From assembly GCF_013415115.1 (NCBI RefSeq), contig NZ_JACCDD010000004.1, positions 288,307-352,306 of the forward strand: a stretch of DNA of 64,000 nucleotides, written 5' to 3'. Shown here in pieces: positions 9,209 to 19,913 of the stretch (positions are counted from its first letter, which is position 1; each line of letters begins with the position of its first letter). A model generated the notes under the pieces. It worked only from the letters and a program-made list of their open reading frames with translations. It made no database searches and was not told where the DNA came from. The position numbers were made by a program, and so were the translations under genes. Source of the DNA: Vreelandella zhaodongensis. GTDB taxonomy: Bacteria > Pseudomonadota > Gammaproteobacteria > Pseudomonadales > Halomonadaceae.

Positions 9209-9634
9209 ATGGCAACTGAACGTACTCTTTCTATTATTAAGCCTGACGCCGTCGCTAAAAATGCGATTGGCGACATCATCGCTCGCTTTGAAAAAGCTGG
9301 CCTGAACGTCGTAGCCGCTAAGATGGTTCATCTTTCTGAAGAAAAAGCAGGCGGTTTTTACGCCGAGCATAAAGAGCGTCCCTTCTTTAAAGACTTGGTC
9401 GGCTTTATGACCTCTGGCCCGGTTGTTGTACAAGTACTGGAAGGCGAAGGTGCGATTGCTAAAAACCGCGAGCTAATGGGTGCTACCAACCCGAAAGAAG
9501 CTGCTCCGGGCACAATTCGCGCCGACTTTGCGGAAACAATCGACGCCAACGCTGTCCATGGCTCTGATTCTGCAGAAAGCGCTGCGCGCGAAATTAGCTA
9601 CTTCTTCGGTAACGACGAAATTTGCCCGCGCTAA
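9209..9634 (+). CDS. ndk: Nucleoside diphosphate kinase
   Basis: Equilibrates nucleoside triphosphates by phosphate transfer through a histidine. The 141-residue product is full length: [15 protein letters not shown] at the start, the catalytic His in NAVHGSDS, and the C-terminal [11 protein letters not shown]. The ATG has an AAGGAG site 9 bases upstream. In Pseudomonas ndk also follows the isc genes and precedes rlmN, so the position is ancestral. Confidence 0.98.
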   Translation: MATERTLSIIKPDAVAKNAIGDIIARFEKAGLNVVAAKMVHLSEEKAGGFYAEHKERPFFKDLVGFMTSGPVVVQVLEGEGAIAKNRELMGATNPKEAAPGTIRADFAETIDANAVHGSDSAESAAREISYFFGNDEICPR

Positions 9635-9677
9635 GCCAAGCGTGCCGCCGATTCAACATCCGTTGCCGGCCATTTTC

Positions 9678-9696
9678 GCGGGGGCTACGCCCCCGC
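9678..9696 (+). terminator. GC-rich hairpin after ndk
   Basis: An 8-bp perfect stem GCGGGGGC/GCCCCCGC with a 3-base loop, followed only by CCTTT. It is very stable but lacks a long T-run, so it is more likely a partial terminator or mRNA-stability element between ndk and rlmN. Confidence 0.5.
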
Positions 9697-9719
9697 CTTT
9701 GCACTGAACGCTGACCACC

Positions 9720-10904
9720 ATGACCACCACCGTAGCTCAACATATGCCCGCTTCTCTCTCGTCGACCGACAGTTCATCTGACGCCGCCACTGCGCCAGAG
9801 CGCCAGAACCTGCTTGGTATGTCCCGCGAGCAGATGGAAGCCTTCTTTTTATCGATTGGCGAAAAGAAGTTTCGTGCTGCCCAGGTGATGAAGTGGATTC
9901 ATCAAGAAGGTAGCGATGACTTTGCCTCGATGACCAACCTATCTAAGCCGCTGAGGGAAAAGCTAGCGACGGTGGCAGAGATTCGTGGCCCTGGCGTTGT
10001 CTATGAAGGCACTTCCAGCGATGGCACACGCAAGTGGGTCTTGGAAGTAGAAGATGGTAGTTACGTGGAAACGGTGCTCATCCCTGCTGAAAATGGCAAG
10101 CGCCGGACGCTATGCGTCTCCTCCCAGGTAGGTTGCTCGTTAGATTGCAGCTTCTGTTCGACAGGTAAGCAAGGCTTCCAACGTAACCTGACCGCCGCCG
10201 AAATCATTGGCCAGGTATGGGTAGCTCAGCGCAGTGTCGGTCCGCGCCGGGACACCGCCAACCGCCCAGTGACCAACGTCGTCATGATGGGCATGGGCGA
10301 ACCATTGCTCAATTTTGACAACGTTGTACCCGCGATGAAACTGATGCTTGACGATAATGGCTATGGGCTCTCCAAACGCCGCGTCACGCTTTCTACATCA
10401 GGCGTGGTACCAATGATCGACAAACTGGGCGACGAAATTGACGTTAGCTTGGCCATTTCGTTGCATGCCTCTACCGATGAGCTGCGCAACGAACTGGTGC
10501 CGATTAATCGTAAATATAATATTCGCGCGTTACTCGATGCATGCCACCGTTATTTGTCCAAATGCCCGGATAACCGCCAAGTCACTATTGAGTACACGTT
10601 GATTCGAGACGTGAATGATCAGCAGGAGCATGCCGAGCAACTGGCGGCGCTGTTAAAAGAACTGCCCTGCAAAATTAACCTCATACCGTTCAACCCATTT
10701 CCTAACTCAGGCTATGAAAAGCCTTCACGTAACCAAGTGATGCGCTTTCAACAGTGGTTATACGACCTGGGTTACAACGCCACTGTCCGTGTCACACGGG
10801 GTGAAGACATCGATGCTGCCTGTGGTCAGTTGGTCGGTCGTGTTAAAGACCGCACTAAACGAAGTGCTCGCTATATACAGTCCGTACAACTTGATGCGGA
10901 CTAA
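9720..10904 (+). CDS. rlmN: Dual-specificity rRNA/tRNA adenine-C2 methyltransferase RlmN
   Basis: Radical SAM enzyme that methylates A2503 of 23S rRNA and A37 of some tRNAs. The 394-residue product shows the radical SAM cluster motif [15 protein letters not shown], the [14 protein letters not shown] segment, and the C-terminal catalytic cysteine in [11 protein letters not shown]. The first ATG (9720) gives an N-terminus slightly longer than E. coli with little Shine-Dalgarno support; a later ATG at [10 protein letters not shown] is possible. It begins the conserved rlmN-pilF-rodZ-ispG-hisS-yfgM-bamB-der run. Confidence 0.96.
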   Translation: MTTTVAQHMPASLSSTDSSSDAATAPERQNLLGMSREQMEAFFLSIGEKKFRAAQVMKWIHQEGSDDFASMTNLSKPLREKLATVAEIRGPGVVYEGTSSDGTRKWVLEVEDGSYVETVLIPAENGKRRTLCVSSQVGCSLDCSFCSTGKQGFQRNLTAAEIIGQVWVAQRSVGPRRDTANRPVTNVVMMGMGEPLLNFDNVVPAMKLMLDDNGYGLSKRRVTLSTSGVVPMIDKLGDEIDVSLAISLHASTDELRNELVPINRKYNIRALLDACHRYLSKCPDNRQVTIEYTLIRDVNDQQEHAEQLAALLKELPCKINLIPFNPFPNSGYEKPSRNQVMRFQQWLYDLGYNATVRVTRGEDIDAACGQLVGRVKDRTKRSARYIQSVQLDAD

Positions 10905-11005
10905 AACGTCCTTGTCTTGACTTCCATCGAACACAGCGCTTTGATGGACACGTTTTAAAGTCGCCAAATGGCAGTTCGTTAGCTGGATACTTGAAGAGGG
11001 TGTAC

Positions 11006-11743
11006 ATGACCGGTCACCGCAGGCGCTTTTACCCGTCCAGGGTGCCCATGCTGTCAGTAGTGCTTTTAAGCAGCATGTTGCTCGCCGGCTGTGCCACATC
11101 AGGCAGTGCGCCCAATCAGGCCAATCACGAGGCTGCAGATGCATACACTCAGCTAGGTGTTGCCTATCTCGAACGAGGCAACCTTGTTCGCGCACTAAGC
11201 GCGCTTGAGCGTGCGCTTGAAATTGATTCTCGCAATGCCGAGGCACTTCAGGCGCTTGCGCTGGTCTATCAACAGCAGAGCGAAAATGAGCTTGCCCGTC
11301 AGTATTTTCAACAGGCAGTTCAATCAGCTCCCTCTTTCACACGCGCGCGCAATAATTACGCGGCGTTTTTATATCAACAGGGGCATTACAATGCCGCTTG
11401 TGAGCAGTTGGAAACCGCATCTCAGGATGCCCAATATACTAACCGTGCCCAATTATTTACGAATCTAGGGCAGTGTTATTTGGCAGTCGACAAGATTGAA
11501 GAAGCGCGCAAACGCTTACAGCGCGCAGTGAGTATTGATCCACGTGGCCCGCGCGGATATTTACTGTTAGCCGAACTTGAAGTTTCACAGGGTAATTACG
11601 GTCAAGCCTGGGAGCCGTTGCAAAGCTATTTGCAACTGGCTGGGCAAGACCCAGTGGCGCTGGAAATGGCGGTCGATATCGCCCACGCACGCGGCGACCA
11701 TGCTGCAGCAGCGAACTACCAGCGTTTATTGAATATTGACTAA
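11006..11743 (+). CDS. pilF: Type IV pilus biogenesis lipoprotein PilF/PilW
   Basis: TPR lipoprotein needed in Pseudomonas for outer-membrane localisation and assembly of the PilQ secretin. ATG at 11006 has AGAGGG five bases upstream; an in-frame TTG at 10991 is less likely. The 245-residue product has a signal peptide ending in the lipobox LLAGC (Cys about residue 29), then TPR repeats beginning AYTQLGVAYLERGNLVRALS. The gene sits between rlmN and rodZ as in Pseudomonas. Whether pili are made cannot be judged here. Confidence 0.9.
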   Translation: MTGHRRRFYPSRVPMLSVVLLSSMLLAGCATSGSAPNQANHEAADAYTQLGVAYLERGNLVRALSALERALEIDSRNAEALQALALVYQQQSENELARQYFQQAVQSAPSFTRARNNYAAFLYQQGHYNAACEQLETASQDAQYTNRAQLFTNLGQCYLAVDKIEEARKRLQRAVSIDPRGPRGYLLLAELEVSQGNYGQAWEPLQSYLQLAGQDPVALEMAVDIAHARGDHAAAANYQRLLNID

Positions 11744-11782
11744 TAGTGCCCTGATCACCTAATTATTGAAGGATGCTCAGCC

Positions 11783-12763
11783 ATGAGCGATACACAGTCA
11801 CACGATAATGTCACTACTAGCTCAACAGCCACACCAGGTGAGTTGCTTTCACGCCAACGCGAAGCTCTAGGAGTTCCGCTCAGCGATGCTGCACGAGCAC
11901 TCAACCTGCGCCCGGCTGTCGTGGATGGACTGGAACAAAACAACTACGATGAGATCCCGGTTGCGGCTTATCGCCGTGGCTATTTGCGCGCCTACGCAAG
12001 ATACCTAGGGATGGATGATCGCTTGGTTCTAGACGCCTACCAAGCCAGCCATGGCAATACAGAGACAGACCGTAGAGTCACGCCTGTCTCGATCACGAGG
12101 CCGCCCTCGCGCATTGGCGCATGGCTCTTCAAACTCGTGACGCTTTTAGTAATCATTGGTTTAATTGCGGTAACGGTGATGTGGTGGCAAAGCCGTGGTG
12201 GCAGCGAACCCCCCAGCATGGGCAGCACATCGACCCTAGAGGAGGAAAACGACCTTACTACGTCACCATCCGCCCCACCAACGACAGCACCTGACCAAGC
12301 GCTTGTTTCCACACCTCAGCTTCCTAGCAGCACCTCGGAAGAGCCGGAGGAAACGGTGGAAAGCACTGTCAGTGATGCTATTGTTGCCACTGATTCGGCC
12401 GACATTGACCCCGTTACTTCAACTGAAGAGGCAACGGAAAGTACTGCAACCGCCACGGCAGACACCTCAGCACAGGCCGACTCGGAAGAAGAGGTAGCGG
12501 ACGCAGAGCCCGCAGCAAATCCGAACCTCCTTGAGCTAACATTTAACGAGCAATCTTGGACAGAGATCTTTGATGCCAACAACCAGCGGGTATTCGTTGG
12601 CCTGCAGACGCCCGGCACCACTGCCAGTGTTGAGGGCGAACCACCTTTTCGTTTAACTATTGGCAACTCCACAGGTGTTGAGCTGCGCTATCAAGGCGAA
12701 ACTATCAATCTTCGCCAGCGCGCTGGTGCCAACAATGTTGCCCGCTTTACCTTGGGAGAGTGA
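11783..12763 (+). CDS. rodZ: Cytoskeletal membrane protein RodZ
   Basis: Links the MreB cytoskeleton to the cell envelope and keeps rod shape. The 326-residue product has a Cro/CI-type helix-turn-helix at about residues 14-80 ([19 protein letters not shown]), one membrane helix at about 111-133, a long acidic Ser/Thr/Pro-rich linker (about 145-245), and the C-terminal RodZ beta-domain ([20 protein letters not shown]). The linker is rich in Asp, Glu, Ser and Thr, as expected for a halophile periplasm. An AAGGA site precedes the ATG. Confidence 0.92.
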   Translation: MSDTQSHDNVTTSSTATPGELLSRQREALGVPLSDAARALNLRPAVVDGLEQNNYDEIPVAAYRRGYLRAYARYLGMDDRLVLDAYQASHGNTETDRRVTPVSITRPPSRIGAWLFKLVTLLVIIGLIAVTVMWWQSRGGSEPPSMGSTSTLEEENDLTTSPSAPPTTAPDQALVSTPQLPSSTSEEPEETVESTVSDAIVATDSADIDPVTSTEEATESTATATADTSAQADSEEEVADAEPAANPNLLELTFNEQSWTEIFDANNQRVFVGLQTPGTTASVEGEPPFRLTIGNSTGVELRYQGETINLRQRAGANNVARFTLGE

Positions 12764-12771
12764 CCCACCCT

Positions 12772-13887
12772 ATGCACGCCCCTTCCCCGATCAAGCGCCG
12801 CCCATCCCGCCAGATTCACGTTGGCAACGTGGCCGTGGGTGGCGATGCACCTATTGCCGTACAAAGCATGACCAATACCAACACGCTGGATGTTGACGCG
12901 ACTGTAGCGCAAATTCAGCAGTTGGAAAAAGCCGGGGCGGATATTGTGCGCGTTTCGGTACCCGATATGGACGCGGCTGAAAGCTTCGGCAAAATCAAAC
13001 AGCGTGTCGACGTTCCACTAGTCGCGGATATTCATTTCGATTACAAAATTGCGCTACGCGTTGCTGAACTTGGTGTTGACTGCCTACGCATCAACCCAGG
13101 CAACATTGGTCGTGAAGACAGAGTACGCGCGGTGGTTAGCGCTGCCCGCGATAACGGCATACCGATTCGTATTGGTGTCAATGCAGGGTCTTTGGAAAAA
13201 GATCTACAGAAAAAGTATGGCGAGCCCACCCCCGCAGCGTTAGTGGAGTCGGCCATGCGTCATATCGACTACCTAGACCGCCTCGACTTTCAAGAATTTA
13301 AAGTCAGTGTAAAAGCTTCAGATGTATTTATGGCAGTGGCGGCCTACCGTGACCTAGCGACCCGTATTGAGCAGCCGCTACACCTGGGCATTACCGAAGC
13401 AGGCGGCCTGCGCTCCGGCACGGTCAAATCATCGATTGGCCTTGGCATGCTGCTGATGGACGGCATCGGCGACACGATCCGTGTATCGCTAGCGGCCGAT
13501 CCGGTAGAAGAGATTAAAGTTGGCTTTGATATGCTCAAAAGCTTACGACTGCGGGCTAAAGGAATTAACTTTATTGCCTGCCCCAGTTGTTCGCGGCAGA
13601 ATTTTGACGTTATTAGCACCATGAATCAGCTTGAGGAGCGGCTAGAAGACGTCATGACGCCCCTGGATGTTTCTGTAATTGGCTGTGTGGTTAATGGCCC
13701 AGGCGAAGCGAAAGAGACTGATATCGGCCTTACCGGCGGCTCACCGGCCAATTTGGTGTATATCGATGGCAAGCCTGCTAGCAAGCTGCGCAACGATCAT
13801 CTCGTGGATGATTTAGAAAAACTGATCCGCGATAAAGTGCGTCAAAAACAGCAGCAGCAAGACGATATGATTGCTCGCAGCGTTTAA
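12772..13887 (+). CDS. ispG: 4-hydroxy-3-methylbut-2-enyl-diphosphate synthase
   Basis: Fe-S enzyme of the MEP isoprenoid pathway, converting MEcPP to HMBPP. The start at 12772 ([19 protein letters not shown]) matches the E. coli start; an in-frame GTG at 12760 overlapping the rodZ stop is the alternative. The 371-residue product keeps the 4Fe-4S ligands in [11 protein letters not shown] and GCVVNGPGE and the TIM-barrel motif [15 protein letters not shown]. It is a client of the Fe-S assembly genes encoded 4 kb upstream. Confidence 0.97.
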   Translation: MHAPSPIKRRPSRQIHVGNVAVGGDAPIAVQSMTNTNTLDVDATVAQIQQLEKAGADIVRVSVPDMDAAESFGKIKQRVDVPLVADIHFDYKIALRVAELGVDCLRINPGNIGREDRVRAVVSAARDNGIPIRIGVNAGSLEKDLQKKYGEPTPAALVESAMRHIDYLDRLDFQEFKVSVKASDVFMAVAAYRDLATRIEQPLHLGITEAGGLRSGTVKSSIGLGMLLMDGIGDTIRVSLAADPVEEIKVGFDMLKSLRLRAKGINFIACPSCSRQNFDVISTMNQLEERLEDVMTPLDVSVIGCVVNGPGEAKETDIGLTGGSPANLVYIDGKPASKLRNDHLVDDLEKLIRDKVRQKQQQQDDMIARSV

Positions 13888-13972
13888 CGTCGAGCAAGAG
13901 ATACACAGCCTGGAAGTTGGGTATAACGTTATTTTCCGCTACCTGTGCTGTCTCCCATACAAGGAGTTTTCA

Positions 13973-15268
13973 TTGAGCAAGTCCGCCGCTAAAAAAATTC
14001 AAGCTATCCGTGGTATGAATGATCTATTGCCCAGCGAGAGCCCTCGCTGGCAATTTTTTGAAGCCAAAGTACGTCAGTTAATGCAGCGTTACGGATTCGA
14101 TGAAATCCGCACCCCTATTGTTGAACAAACGGCTCTATTTGCCCGCTCTATCGGTGAAGTCACCGATATCGTCGAAAAAGAGATGTACACGTTTGATGAT
14201 CGCAACGGTGACAGCCTGACACTACGCCCAGAAGGCACTGCCAGCTGCGTTAGAGCAGCGATGGAACATGGCTTGCTGCATAACCAAACCCAGCGGCTAT
14301 GGTATCAGGGCCCCATGTTCCGCCATGAGCGCCCTCAAAAAGGTCGTTACCGCCAGTTCCATCAAGTTGGCGTGGAAACTTTCGGTTTTGAAGGCCCCGA
14401 TATTGATGCCGAAGTTATTCTGCTATCTGCTCGTCTCTGGCAAGAGCTGGGCCTGTCAGCGCACGTAACGCTTGAGATCAACTCACTGGGATCTGCAGAA
14501 GCACGTGCGGCCTATCGCGATAAGTTAGTCGCCTATTTCGAACAGCATCAAGATGTACTTGATGAGGACTCCAAACGTCGTCTCATCAGCAACCCACTGC
14601 GTATCCTAGACTCGAAGAATCCAGCGATGGCGGACATGCTCAATAACGCGCCGCAATTGATGGATCATCTGGATGAGGAGTCGCGGACGCATTTCGAGCA
14701 ACTCAAAGCAATGCTGGATGCGTCAGGCATTGGCTACGTGATCAACCCGCGTTTGGTACGGGGCCTTGATTACTACTGCCGCACAGTATTCGAGTGGACC
14801 ACAACTGCACTGGGTAGCCAAGGCACTGTCTGTGCTGGCGGCCGCTATGATGGTTTAGTTGAGCAACTAGGCGGCAAGACCACCCCAGCGGTAGGCTTTG
14901 CCATGGGCATAGAGCGCTTGGTACTGCTGCTTGAAACGCTTGATCTAGTGCCGGATGAAGCGCTTGGCGGCTGTGATGTATACCTTTTACCGATGGATGA
15001 AAGCGTCACGGTGACGGCTCTTACCCTGGCTGAAACACTGCGTAGCGAACTACCTACGCTTAGGCTGCAATTGCACTGCGGTGGAGGCAGCTTCAAAAGC
15101 CGCATGAAAAAAGCCGATAAAAGTGCAGCGTCCGTCGCCATCTTACTGGGTGAAGACGAAATAGCAGAACAGACAGTCACGCTTAAGTTTTTGCGTGATG
15201 AGCGCGAACAGCAACGGGTGCCTCAAGCTGAGCTCGCCAACCAACTGAAAGACCTAGTGTCCCACTAA
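13973..15268 (+). CDS. hisS: Histidyl-tRNA synthetase (TTG start)
   Basis: Charges tRNA-His. The frame is open from 13871, inside ispG, but the family N-terminus ([16 protein letters not shown]) begins just after a TTG at 13973 that has a strong CAAGGAG site six bases upstream, so a rare TTG start is called; 431 residues. Class II motifs are seen: motif 2 in [18 protein letters not shown], the histidine A signature [15 protein letters not shown], and motif 3 in [13 protein letters not shown]. An 85-bp spacer separates it from ispG. Confidence 0.95.
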   Translation: MSKSAAKKIQAIRGMNDLLPSESPRWQFFEAKVRQLMQRYGFDEIRTPIVEQTALFARSIGEVTDIVEKEMYTFDDRNGDSLTLRPEGTASCVRAAMEHGLLHNQTQRLWYQGPMFRHERPQKGRYRQFHQVGVETFGFEGPDIDAEVILLSARLWQELGLSAHVTLEINSLGSAEARAAYRDKLVAYFEQHQDVLDEDSKRRLISNPLRILDSKNPAMADMLNNAPQLMDHLDEESRTHFEQLKAMLDASGIGYVINPRLVRGLDYYCRTVFEWTTTALGSQGTVCAGGRYDGLVEQLGGKTTPAVGFAMGIERLVLLLETLDLVPDEALGGCDVYLLPMDESVTVTALTLAETLRSELPTLRLQLHCGGGSFKSRMKKADKSAASVAILLGEDEIAEQTVTLKFLRDEREQQRVPQAELANQLKDLVSH

Positions 15269-15326
15269 TCTTAACGAACACTTGCCAGCCGCCTTAACGG
15301 CTGCGCTCAAGAACAGGAGGCCGCCC

Positions 15327-15986
15327 GTGGCGGATCTTAGAAGCGAAGAAGAGCAACTGGAAGTCGTCAAACGCTGGTGGAAAGAGAACGGAACCTCTCT
15401 TATAGCAGGAGTTGTTCTTGCCGCGGCGGGGGTATTTGGCTGGAATGCTTGGCAGAACTATCAAGAAGGCCAAGCAGAAGCTGCCTCTGTGCGTTATCAG
15501 CAGTTAGTTAACCTAACTGCAGGTAACGCCTTGACGGAAGATCAGTTAGCCAGCGCCCGTGAGCTAGTTAGCGAGATTACCGATGAACATGGCAAAACGC
15601 TCTATGCTGAGTTAGCGACATTGCTAGATGCTCGCCTCGCCGTTCAACAGGGCAATCTTGATGATGCGAAAAGCGCCCTTGAGCGCGTAGCTAACGACTC
15701 ATCTCGCCGCTATGTGCGCAGCCTTGCGTGGCTGCGCTTGGCACGCATTGAAATCGCTAACGGCAACCCCGATGCAGCGCTTAACCTGCTAGACCAGCCT
15801 ATTATCAGCGCTCTAGCAGCCCAACAAGCCAACGTGCGCGGCGATGCCTATGCGAGTCTTGGCCAAACTGAACAAGCACGAGACGCTTGGCAAACCGCAC
15901 TAGAGCTGGCCCAGACCCACAATCAGCCGCTTTACGGCGTGCAGTTCAAGCTTGATGATCTCGGCGCCGAGGAGACGATACAGTGA
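15327..15986 (+). CDS. yfgM: YfgM-family membrane protein (ancillary SecYEG / BamB-linked)
   Basis: Inner-membrane protein with a periplasmic TPR domain; in E. coli it associates with SecYEG and PpiD. A GTG at 15327 preceded by AGGAGG at six bases is preferred over an ATG at 15282 lacking such a site. The 219-residue product has a short cytoplasmic N-terminus (ADLRSEEEQLEVVKRWWKENG), one membrane helix at about residues 22-40, then helical TPR-like repeats. Its stop codon overlaps the bamB start. Confidence 0.92.
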   Translation: MADLRSEEEQLEVVKRWWKENGTSLIAGVVLAAAGVFGWNAWQNYQEGQAEAASVRYQQLVNLTAGNALTEDQLASARELVSEITDEHGKTLYAELATLLDARLAVQQGNLDDAKSALERVANDSSRRYVRSLAWLRLARIEIANGNPDAALNLLDQPIISALAAQQANVRGDAYASLGQTEQARDAWQTALELAQTHNQPLYGVQFKLDDLGAEETIQ

Positions 15987-17167
15987 TGACGACTAGCCCT
16001 TCTAAACCGCTATTTTCAAAGCGCTTCGTTCGCACCACGCTGGGGGCAATGGCCCTGGCACTGTTGGCGGGCTGCGCTAGCAAAGGCGAGCCTGCGTACA
16101 CTCCAAAAGAGCTTCGCAGCTTTGAAGAAACATCTTCGCTTAATAGTGTATGGCGCAGAAACGTCGGCGATGGACTCGGCCGCGCACGTTACCCTATTTC
16201 GCCAGCTCGTGAAGGTGACACGCTCTTTGCTGCAGATGCTAGCGGCCTTGTCGCAGCGTTTAACGCTGACAACGGCGAACGCGAATGGGAAGTCAAGCTA
16301 GACACCCCCGTTTCAAGTGCCCTAAATGCGATTGCTGGTCACGTGTACCTAGGCACACGTAACGGTGAAGTCATCGCCCTTGATCAGCGTAATGGTAACA
16401 TTGCTTGGCGCTCACGCGTTTCCAGTGAGGTACTGGCAGCTCCACAAGCCAACCAGCAATTGCTGCTTGTGCAAAGCGTAGACGGCCAAGTGACTGCCCT
16501 AGACCGTTCTAGTGGCGAAGAGATATGGGCCTATACCACCTCGCAGCCATCATTGACACTGCGGGGCACAGGCACCCCCATGGTTATCGATCCCGTTAGC
16601 TTTGTGGGCTTCGCCAATGGTCGGCTAGCCACCTTAGACAATCGCAATGGTCAACCCCTGTGGGAGCAGCAGATCGCCACCCCACGCGGACGTAGCGACG
16701 TTGACCGCTTGGTAGATTTAGCTGGTCAACCTGTGGTCACTCCTGATGGGCGGCTGTTTGTCACCAGCTATAACGGCAACGTCGTTGCACTGGAAGCCAC
16801 GCGAGGCGGCGTTCTTTGGGAAGCGAACCTTTCCAGTCGCCATACCCCTATTATCGTAGGAGACCTGCTGTTTGTCGTCACCCATAATAGTCATATTGTG
16901 GCGTTAAATGCCGACAACGGTCAGGAAGTCTGGCGAAATGATGATATGGAAGATCGCTGGTTAACTGCACCAGCATTTGCCAACGGCCGCCTAGTTGTCG
17001 GTGATTTTGAGGGCTACGTTCACCTGCTGGATGCCCGTGAAGGGAACCTGGTAGGACGCACCCAAGTGCATCGGTCGGGCGTCAGCGTGCGACCTGTCAC
17101 TGAAGGCAGCACCATTCATGTTCAGGCTAACAATGGTCGCCTGGAAACCCTGGAAGTAACTCCATGA
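15986..17167 (+). CDS. bamB: Outer-membrane assembly lipoprotein BamB
   Basis: Lipoprotein subunit of the BAM complex that inserts beta-barrel proteins. ATG at 15986 overlaps the yfgM TGA (GTGATGA). The 393-residue product has a signal peptide with lipobox LLAGC, followed by eight-bladed PQQ-type beta-propeller repeats (for example [22 protein letters not shown] and [18 protein letters not shown] units). Length equals E. coli BamB. It overlaps der by four bases (ATGA), indicating one transcript. Confidence 0.95.
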   Translation: MTTSPSKPLFSKRFVRTTLGAMALALLAGCASKGEPAYTPKELRSFEETSSLNSVWRRNVGDGLGRARYPISPAREGDTLFAADASGLVAAFNADNGEREWEVKLDTPVSSALNAIAGHVYLGTRNGEVIALDQRNGNIAWRSRVSSEVLAAPQANQQLLLVQSVDGQVTALDRSSGEEIWAYTTSQPSLTLRGTGTPMVIDPVSFVGFANGRLATLDNRNGQPLWEQQIATPRGRSDVDRLVDLAGQPVVTPDGRLFVTSYNGNVVALEATRGGVLWEANLSSRHTPIIVGDLLFVVTHNSHIVALNADNGQEVWRNDDMEDRWLTAPAFANGRLVVGDFEGYVHLLDAREGNLVGRTQVHRSGVSVRPVTEGSTIHVQANNGRLETLEVTP

Positions 17168-18567
17168 CACCCGTCATTGCTTTAGTCGGTCGGCCCAATG
17201 TTGGCAAATCGACGCTGTTTAACCGCCTCACCCGCTCTCGTGATGCGCTTGTGGCGGATTTTCCCGGCCTAACCCGTGACCGTAAATACGGTAATGGCAT
17301 GCTGGGCGGCAAGACGTATACCGTCATTGATACCGGCGGCATCAGTGGTGATGAAGAAGGCATTGATGCCGCAATGGCCGAACAATCTCTGGCAGCGATT
17401 GATGAGGCTGATATTGTACTGTTCCTAGTAGATGCTCGCGCAGGACTGAACGTCGCTGATGAGGCGATTGCTAACCATCTTCGGGTTAACCAGAAAAAAA
17501 CCTGGCTCGTGGTGAACAAAACTGATGGGCTAGAAGAGCACTCGGCGATGGCCGACTTTTGGCGTTTAGGACTGGGCGACCCTTGGCCCATTGCTGCCGC
17601 ACATGGCCGCAATGTATCGCTACTGATTGACACGGTGCTAGCGCCCTTCCCCGAGCGTGACGCCAGCATCCCTGCTGACACAGGCAGCAAGGGTATTCGT
17701 ATCGGCGTCATTGGCCGCCCCAATGTAGGTAAATCCACGCTGGTTAACCGGCTACTAGGCGAAGAACGTGTTGTTGTATTTGATGAGGCTGGCACCACCC
17801 GCGATGCCATCGAAATTCCTTTTGAACGCCGTGGCAAGCCCTATGTATTAGTTGATACTGCAGGCGTTCGGCGCCGTAAGAATGTGAGTGAGATCGCGGA
17901 GAAGTTCTCCATCATCAAAACCCTCGACGCCATTAAAGAGTGCCACGTGGCCGTCATGGTGCTAGATGCACGCAACGGTTTGGTAGAGCAAGACATGCAC
18001 CTACTGGACTACGTGCTCACCACCGGCCGGGCACTGGTACTGGCCATCAATAAGTGGGACGGTTTGGAAAGCGAAGCGAAAGAGAAGATGCGCTCCGAGA
18101 TCAAGCGACGCCTGGGCTTCGCCGACTACGCAGAGATGCATTTTATCTCAGCGCTGCATGGTACTGCGGTGGGTGATCTTTACCCTTCTATTGAGCGGGC
18201 TTTCGATGCGGCTAACGCCCACTGGTCAACCAACCGCCTGACCACGCTGCTTCAAGATGCGGTCAGTCAACACCCGCCCCCCATGGTTAACGGTCGGCGG
18301 ATCAAGTTGCGCATGGCACACCAAGGTGGCAGCAACCCCCCTATCATTGTCGTTCATGGTAACCAGACTGAATCACTGCCAGAAGCCTATCGCCGTTACT
18401 TAACCAACACGTTTCGTAAAGTGTTAAAAGTGCGCGGTACGCCAATGCGCTTTGAATTCCGCTCTGGCAACAATCCGTTTGATCATATGGCGGGGGCAAG
18501 CGACAAAGAGAAAGCCAAAAAACGTGAGCTGAATCGCACCAAAGAGGCGCGTAAAAGCCGACGTTAA
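17164..18567 (+). CDS. der: Ribosome-assembly GTPase Der (EngA)
   Basis: Double GTPase needed for 50S ribosomal subunit maturation. The 467-residue product has two G domains, each with GRPNVGKST (residues about 8-16 and 182-190), DTGG/DTAG switch motifs and NKxD motifs (NKTDG, NKWDG), followed by the KH-like C-terminal domain and a basic tail ([16 protein letters not shown]). It is the last gene of the operon and is closed by a strong terminator. Confidence 0.98.
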   Translation: MTPVIALVGRPNVGKSTLFNRLTRSRDALVADFPGLTRDRKYGNGMLGGKTYTVIDTGGISGDEEGIDAAMAEQSLAAIDEADIVLFLVDARAGLNVADEAIANHLRVNQKKTWLVVNKTDGLEEHSAMADFWRLGLGDPWPIAAAHGRNVSLLIDTVLAPFPERDASIPADTGSKGIRIGVIGRPNVGKSTLVNRLLGEERVVVFDEAGTTRDAIEIPFERRGKPYVLVDTAGVRRRKNVSEIAEKFSIIKTLDAIKECHVAVMVLDARNGLVEQDMHLLDYVLTTGRALVLAINKWDGLESEAKEKMRSEIKRRLGFADYAEMHFISALHGTAVGDLYPSIERAFDAANAHWSTNRLTTLLQDAVSQHPPPMVNGRRIKLRMAHQGGSNPPIIVVHGNQTESLPEAYRRYLTNTFRKVLKVRGTPMRFEFRSGNNPFDHMAGASDKEKAKKRELNRTKEARKSRR

Positions 18568-18590
18568 TCCCCTTTTTCCATCGCCTTAAT

Positions 18591-18626
18591 AAAACGCCTG
18601 CTAGCAGATGCCAGCAGGCGTTTTTT
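18591..18626. terminator. Rho-independent terminator after der
   Basis: 12-bp stem AAAACGCCTGCT/AGCAGGCGTTTT (18591-18602 with 18613-18624), 10-base loop, then TTTTTT overlapping the stem end. With the A-run on the left it can also end the convergent diguanylate cyclase transcript. Confidence 0.92.
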
Positions 18627-18637
18627 ATATCAACACA

Positions 18638-19594
18638 TCAATTAATAGCAAATATTCGCTTCGACCCCGCGCACTCAACTCGGTTTCGTCCGTTGCTTTT
18701 TGCTCGATAAAGCATTCTATCAGCCACTTCGAAGAAAGCCTGCAAACTATCCTCTTCTCCTGGAATAATCGTGTTTAAACCAACACTTACCGTAACAACA
18801 TCCGCCACACCAACACCCGGATGAGGGATCCGCTGGTTAGCAACCAAACGCCGAAAAGTTTCTGCGATATCTACCGCTTCCTCGGGTCCAGTATTTGGCA
18901 GTATTAATACAAACTCCTCGCCACCATAACGTGCAATCATATCGGTGGGGCGCATCGCCGCACAGTTATTGAGCGCATTCGCCACTTGGCATAAGCACTC
19001 ATCTCCCGCCGCATGGCCATTTTTATCGTTGTAATGTTTAAAGTGATCAACATCCAAGATCGCCAACGACAAGGGGGTTCGGTTGTTTTGCGCTTGAGCC
19101 CAGGCAACTTGGATCGAACGATCATACATACGGCGATTTGCAATACCGGTTAAGCCGTCATGAAAGGAGAGCGCTGCCAGTTGCTTATTCAGGCGTAACA
19201 AGACGTCTTCCATCTTCTTACGCTCAGAAATATCAAAAATAAACCCTACCAAGGCAGTTGTAACGCCATCTTCACGGATAACATGCACTACATCACGCAC
19301 CCAAACATAACCACCGCTAGCGGTTAAAGCACGGTAATCCGCTTCATGATCAATGCCACAGTCTGATTGAGTAATACAAAGGTTGGCGGTGTCTTCGCGC
19401 TCATCGCGGTGTATACGATCTATCCAGTCCTGTGCAGTCTTCCAGCTATCCTGGCGCCAACCGAGAAGCGCCTCTATTTGGGGACCAATATATTCAAACT
19501 CTTTTGTGATCCAATTCAGCTTCCAGGGAATTGCTTTTGTCGACTCCAGAAGCGTCTTGTAGAGCCCATATTGCTCGGGGGGCAGTTGACCCAT
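18638..19594 (-). CDS. PAS-GGDEF diguanylate cyclase
   Basis: Predicted to make the second messenger c-di-GMP. The start is placed at 19594 (MGQLPPEQYGLY), which has AAGAGAGG seven bases upstream; a GTG at 19633 would add 13 residues. The 318-residue cytoplasmic protein has a PAS fold at about residues 10-125 (ending VGFIFDISERKKMED), a short coiled linker, and a GGDEF domain with an intact active site RYGGEEFVLI and an RxxD product-inhibition site (RPTD) five residues before it. No membrane helices. The PAS ligand is unknown; there is no EAL domain. Confidence 0.92.
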   Translation of the reverse strand: MGQLPPEQYGLYKTLLESTKAIPWKLNWITKEFEYIGPQIEALLGWRQDSWKTAQDWIDRIHRDEREDTANLCITQSDCGIDHEADYRALTASGGYVWVRDVVHVIREDGVTTALVGFIFDISERKKMEDVLLRLNKQLAALSFHDGLTGIANRRMYDRSIQVAWAQAQNNRTPLSLAILDVDHFKHYNDKNGHAAGDECLCQVANALNNCAAMRPTDMIARYGGEEFVLILPNTGPEEAVDIAETFRRLVANQRIPHPGVGVADVVTVSVGLNTIIPGEEDSLQAFFEVADRMLYRAKSNGRNRVECAGSKRIFAIN

Positions 19595-19913
19595 GGCGTT
19601 GCCTCTCTTAGAAGACTGCCCGTCCATGAGCACAATTTAGTGGGTAAATCCACGCTGACACAAGGAAGGAGCTAAGCTGGCTCTAGATCCTAGGCGCAAC
19701 ATTGCTCATCAACCAAGGCTTATACACACCATGATTTCTATACCATAATGATGCAGCTTGCCACCTTAAATACCGGATTAATTTACCATCAGCGGTACGA
19801 GCACCAAATTTCATTCAACAAGCTTATTGACAAATACTGCCGTTCACTCCCAAATAGCCGCGCTTTTCGGCCGTCACCACTCTTACCCTTTGCCCTTCTT
19901 AGGAGGGATCTGC
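19595..19913. other. Divergent intergenic region, about 320 bp
   Basis: Lies between the diguanylate cyclase and the lipoprotein gene, transcribed outwards. It is AT-richer than its neighbours. A TTGACA at 19827-19832 could be the -35 of the lipoprotein promoter, with only a poor -10 (AAATAG at 19852). No convincing gene, RNA or repeat was seen. Confidence 0.6.

Noticed and set aside
17127..17837. 236-codon leftward frame opposite bamB and der
   Set aside because: Antisense to the conserved first half of der, Ser/Pro/Arg-rich composition, no ribosome site or family.
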